Assembly: GCA_963828415.1 (NCBI GenBank) | Contig: CAWHEI010000003.1 | Coordinates: 558,001 to 622,000 of the forward strand | Length of the DNA: 64,000 nucleotides | Source of the DNA: Sva-07 sp963828415 | GTDB taxonomy: Bacteria > Actinomycetota > Acidimicrobiia > Acidimicrobiales > Ilumatobacteraceae | Reading direction: 5' to 3' | In this document: positions 60,951 through 64,000 of the stretch, piece after piece | Layout of the letters: every line of letters starts with the position of its first letter | How positions within the stretch are numbered: the stretch's first letter is position 1 | Position numbers and translations under genes: made by a program | The notes under the pieces: model-generated | What the model was told of the DNA's origin: nothing | Database searches by the model: none | The model's input: only the letters and a program-made list of their open reading frames with translations

Positions 60951-61874
60951 TCACGGCCGGTGCAGTCCCAGCTGACCGTTGCTCCACGCGACGTGGAAAT
61001 GGCGGAGTTTGTCGGGGTTGACGATCGCGATGGCTTCGGCGACCTGGCGATCACGCCAATTGAGCACCGTCAGCAGGTACGGCTCCCCGTCGCGCACGAC
61101 ATAGGCACCCAGCTGTCCGTTGACGTCGACCCAGTGGAACTCGTCGGTCGGGAGCCACTCCCGGCGCGCGAGGTTGACGAACAGGCGTGCCACCTTGTCG
61201 GGGCCGCGGACCGGACGGCGGGCCGCATGATGGTCGGGGCCGCCGTCGGAGATGTGGACGACATCGTCGGTGAGCATCGACGTCAACCGGGCGACGTCGC
61301 CCTCGAGGATCGCCGCCAGGAACGCATCGGACAACTCCCGGACCTCGGCCGGTGGCGGCGTCAGGCGGGGTCGTCCGTCACGGATTTTGTCACGTGCTCG
61401 GCGCGCCATCTGGCGGGTGGCGGCCTCGTTGCGATCGACGGCGACGGCGATCTCGGCGAACGGAACCGCGAACACGTCGTGGAGGAGGAAGACCGCCCGC
61501 TCGGTCGGCTCCAGCGTCTCGAGCACGCGCAGGAACCCGAGGGTGAGCGAGTCCGACGACGCCACGACCTCGGCCGGATCAGCGGACGGGGCGCCACCGG
61601 ACGAGGACGGCATCGGCTCGGGCACCCACGGCCCGACGTACAGCTCGCGGCGGGCCCGGGCCGAGCTCAGCCAGTCGATGGCAACCCGGGTCGTCACGGT
61701 CGTCAGCCACGCCGCGTCGTTGTCGATGGCTGCCCGATCGGTCCGCTGCCAGCGGATCCACACCTCCTGCACCACGTCATCGGCGTCGTCGGGAGTCCCG
61801 GTCATTCTGTACGCGAGTGCCGTGAGCCGGCGGCGCTCGGCGTCGAAGCGCTGCTGATCGACGTCGATGATCAT
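60951..61874 (-). CDS. ECF41-family sigma factor (SigJ-like) with SnoaL domain
   Basis: A 307-residue sigma-70 factor. Region 2 is at about 8-75 (ALAYRMTGTPDDADDVVQEV, WLTTVTTRVAIDWL), region 4 at 108-160 (RVLETLEPTERAVFLLHDVF), and a SnoaL-like domain at 175-307. The C-terminal domain ends with NPDKLRHFH, the NPDKL motif typical of ECF41; the DGGG motif is changed to SDGGPD. In ECF41 the SnoaL domain acts as a fused regulator instead of a separate anti-sigma factor. It is coupled by ATGA to the oxidoreductase before it. Confidence 0.92.
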   Translation of the reverse strand: MIIDVDQQRFDAERRRLTALAYRMTGTPDDADDVVQEVWIRWQRTDRAAIDNDAAWLTTVTTRVAIDWLSSARARRELYVGPWVPEPMPSSSGGAPSADPAEVVASSDSLTLGFLRVLETLEPTERAVFLLHDVFAVPFAEIAVAVDRNEAATRQMARRARDKIRDGRPRLTPPPAEVRELSDAFLAAILEGDVARLTSMLTDDVVHISDGGPDHHAARRPVRGPDKVARLFVNLARREWLPTDEFHWVDVNGQLGAYVVRDGEPYLLTVLNWRDRQVAEAIAIVNPDKLRHFHVAWSNGQLGLHRP

Positions 61875-63082
61875 CGGACCCGTGTCGACGTCGAGACGTG
61901 AGCGATCGCCGCGTCGGCCGCGGCGCGGGCGCTGGCCATCACTGCGTCGGCGAGGTGGCCGGTCGGCCCCACCCAGTCACCCACGACGAACACCCCGGCA
62001 CGATCGGGGATGGCTACGGGCGGGCGGCCGGCGAGCCCTCCCGATGAGGCCGTGGCGATCGCCGAGACGGTGGTCATGCGGTGAAGGTAGCGCTCGTCGA
62101 CGACGTCATCCGACTTGATCCCGGCGTGCCGGGCGAACGCCTGGAGCCGCTCGCGATCCGGCTCGTCACCCGGAGCCAGGTAGTGCGCCAGCGAAACGCT
62201 CGCACGGCCTGGCGGGCACATCGACTCCGTGCTGCCGTGGTCGGAGAGGTACATCGGCTCGTCCACCCCGATCACGAAGCGGTGGGTCGGTGCGTGCCGG
62301 AGCGAGAGGTCGAGCACGGTGGCCTCGGCCGCGACACCGTCCTGATATCGGTACCCCGTGACCACCGCTGTCTGGGCCGGGCCGCCAACGGCAACGATCA
62401 CGGCGGAGCCGTCTGGGACCTCGTTCATGCCATCGTCCCGTCGGAGCTCACCGCCGTTGCCGATCACGACTCCGGCCAATCCGTCCACGAGGCATTCCCA
62501 GCCGCCGTCGAGGTAGCGCACCCCGTCTCCGAGACCGAGCTGGACCTGCCGGATCGCCACCTCGGCGCTGAGCTGATCAGGAGCATTCGTGTAGGTCGTG
62601 AGGCGGACGATCGCGTGCAGCAGCGCTCGGACCCTTTCTCGCTCGGTCAGCTGGTCGAGCCACTCGTTGACCGTCAGCCCAGCGAAGTCGCTCGGAGTGA
62701 GCCGAGGGAGTCGCACCATCAACGAGGCCAACTCCAGCTTGTCCCGCGCACCGATGATCGTCGTTCGCAGCAGAGACCCCAGCCCGCCGGGAGCGAGGCG
62801 GGCGTCGCCGCCGAGCACCATCCGGGTGCCGTTCGTGGGAGGCGTGATCCCCGTCATCGGGACCCCGAGGTCGTGGAGCGCCGCGGCTGCCTCACCGCCC
62901 AGGTAGAGGGCGTGCGGGCCCTGGTTGAACCGGTAGCCCTGACGTTCGTCGGTGGTTGCCCTCCCGCCGAGCCGGCCCCGACGTTCGTGCACGACGACCG
63001 AGCATCCCGACCTCGCGACGAACGCCGCCGCGGCGAGACCGCCGAGCCCGCCGCCGATGACATGAACCTGTGCATCTTCCAT
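61871..63082 (-). CDS. FAD-dependent oxidoreductase (phytoene desaturase/amine oxidase-like)
   Basis: A 403-residue flavoprotein: VHVIGGGLGGLAAAAFVARS at the N-terminus (dinucleotide fold), ERRGRLGGRATTDERQGYRF, and the C-terminal FAD motif AGVFVVGDWVGPTGHLADAV followed by MASARAAADAAI. Substrate unknown. ATG 63082 is about 8 nt from the end of the ECF41 promoter. First gene of a two-gene operon with the sigma factor, the arrangement expected for an ECF41 target. Confidence 0.88.
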   Translation of the reverse strand: MEDAQVHVIGGGLGGLAAAAFVARSGCSVVVHERRGRLGGRATTDERQGYRFNQGPHALYLGGEAAAALHDLGVPMTGITPPTNGTRMVLGGDARLAPGGLGSLLRTTIIGARDKLELASLMVRLPRLTPSDFAGLTVNEWLDQLTERERVRALLHAIVRLTTYTNAPDQLSAEVAIRQVQLGLGDGVRYLDGGWECLVDGLAGVVIGNGGELRRDDGMNEVPDGSAVIVAVGGPAQTAVVTGYRYQDGVAAEATVLDLSLRHAPTHRFVIGVDEPMYLSDHGSTESMCPPGRASVSLAHYLAPGDEPDRERLQAFARHAGIKSDDVVDERYLHRMTTVSAIATASSGGLAGRPPVAIPDRAGVFVVGDWVGPTGHLADAVMASARAAADAAIAHVSTSTRVR

Positions 63083-63090
63083 ACACCTAC

Positions 63091-63117
63091 GACGACGACG
63101 GCTCTCGGAATGTGACA
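63091..63117 (-). promoter_or_regulatory. ECF41-type promoter
   Basis: On the minus strand TGTCACA (63117-63111), exactly 16 nt, then CGTC (63094-63091). This equals the described ECF41 target consensus TGTCACA-N16-CGTC. It precedes the oxidoreductase-sigma operon, so the factor probably drives its own expression. Confidence 0.8.
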
Positions 63118-63139
63118 GCGGCACGGCTACCGTTCACGC

Positions 63140-64000
63140 ATGCACGATCTGGTGATTCGAGGTGGCGTGGTGGTCGACGGGACCGGCGCACACCCGTTCC
63201 GAGCCGATGTCGCGATCGAGGGTGAGCACATCGTCGCCGTCTGCGGACCCGACGACGCGGTCGGGCCGAGCCGGCGAGAGATCGACGCCGACGGGCTGCT
63301 CGTCACCCCGGGCTGGGTCGACATCCACACCCACTACGACGGTCAGGTGACGTGGGACCCCGACGTGGCGCCGTCATCGGTCAACGGCGTCACCTCGATC
63401 CTGCTCGGCAACTGCGGTGTCGGCTTCGCCCCCGTCCGGCCGGATCAACATGACTTCCTGATCGAACTGCTCGAAGGCGTCGAGGACATCCCGGGCACCG
63501 CGCTCAGCGAGGGCATGACCTGGGGGTGGGAATCGTTCCCCGAGTACCTCGACCTGCTCGACCGGCTTCGCTGGACGGTCGACGTCGGCACCCAGGTTCC
63601 GCACGCTGCGTTGCGCACCTATGTGATGGGCGATCGCGGCGCGGACGTCGAGGCTGTGGCCACCGCCGATGAGATCGCGACGATGTCGCGGTTGTGCGAG
63701 GAGGCCATCCGCGCCGGCGCCCTCGGATTCACCACGTCGCGCACCTACGTCCATCGCACCTCCCGAGGCCAACAGATCGGCACGCTGCGCGCCAGCGCCG
63801 ACGAAGTGCTCGGGATCGCCACGGCGCTGCAGCGAGCCGGCACCGGTGTGATCCAGCTGATCTCCGATGCGTACCAGTCGACCGACGACGAGCTCGTCTC
63901 GCACGAGATCGAACTGCTCGGCCGGATCGCCACCGAGGTCGGCCGACCGCTGAGCTTCACCGTGCAGCAGAACGACGACGCACCCGACCGGTTCCGTCAA
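63140..64000 (+). CDS. N-acyl-D-amino-acid deacylase family amidohydrolase, 5' part
   Basis: The first 287 codons; the gene leaves the window on the right. It shows MHDLVIRGGVVVDGTGAHPF, the metal-binding VDIHTHYDGQVTWDP (about residue 63), LGNCGVGFAPV and GALGFTTSRTYVHRT. These fit D-aminoacylase-type amidohydrolases that remove acyl groups from N-acyl-D-amino acids, or related dihydropyrimidinase-like enzymes. TACCGT ends 6 nt before the ATG. Divergent from the ECF41 operon. Confidence 0.87.
   Translation, partial: MHDLVIRGGVVVDGTGAHPFRADVAIEGEHIVAVCGPDDAVGPSRREIDADGLLVTPGWVDIHTHYDGQVTWDPDVAPSSVNGVTSILLGNCGVGFAPVRPDQHDFLIELLEGVEDIPGTALSEGMTWGWESFPEYLDLLDRLRWTVDVGTQVPHAALRTYVMGDRGADVEAVATADEIATMSRLCEEAIRAGALGFTTSRTYVHRTSRGQQIGTLRASADEVLGIATALQRAGTGVIQLISDAYQSTDDELVSHEIELLGRIATEVGRPLSFTVQQNDDAPDRFRQ

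Overview
The window is high-GC actinobacterial DNA. The informational genes, the mostly SD-less starts and several lineage-typical proteins point to an Acidimicrobiia bacterium close to Ilumatobacter. The most specific pointer is the gene at 13607-14389, which reads as a halohydrin dehalogenase of the HheG type, an enzyme first known from Ilumatobacter. The species assignment is inference; I could not search databases.

Layout. 1-17.8 kb: mixed metabolic genes (HelD/HelR-like helicase start, plsY, a frameshifted Old Yellow Enzyme-type reductase, an acyltransferase, an acyl-CoA synthetase, an ArsR-SRPBCC pair, a dienelactone hydrolase-like protein, a frameshifted phosphotransferase, an NlpC/P60 endopeptidase, guaA, an aromatic amino acid decarboxylase, the HheG-like enzyme, a Nudix hydrolase, a Cys/Met-metabolism PLP enzyme). 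17.9-32.8 kb: a cassette-like stretch of short, mostly single genes on both strands (metallophosphoesterase, HNH, RibD-C, aldo/keto reductase, SnoaL, YdeI, methyltransferases, VOC proteins, ArsR-ArsC fusion, SRPBCC, HIT, GNAT, DUF5655), with dispersed repeats after many stop codons and a duplicated ~190-bp leader.

32.9-44.6 kb: core genes on the minus strand: groES-groEL with two CIRCE operators, maf, dus, and a tightly overlapping chain nnrE/D-alr-tsaE-tsaB-rimI-tsaD, plus a second acyl-CoA synthetase. 44.6-48.3 kb: a decayed interval of damaged genes and a type I restriction hsdS tail lying between acpS and nnrE/D. 48.3-60.8 kb: acpS, a giant GlmS-like protein, glmM, rpsI, rplM, then a plus-strand PAS-GGDEF-EAL gene, then truA-rplQ-rpoA-rpsD-rpsK-rpsM-rpmJ-infA. 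60.9-64 kb: an ECF41-type sigma factor co-transcribed with a FAD oxidoreductase behind a matching promoter, and the start of an N-acyl-D-amino-acid deacylase.

Two traits run through the window. Many genes have a TANNNT hexamer 6-7 nt before the start codon and no Shine-Dalgarno, which suggests leaderless transcription. Frameshifts are frequent in dispensable genes (about 1-32 kb and 44.8-48.2 kb), while I saw none in the core genes.
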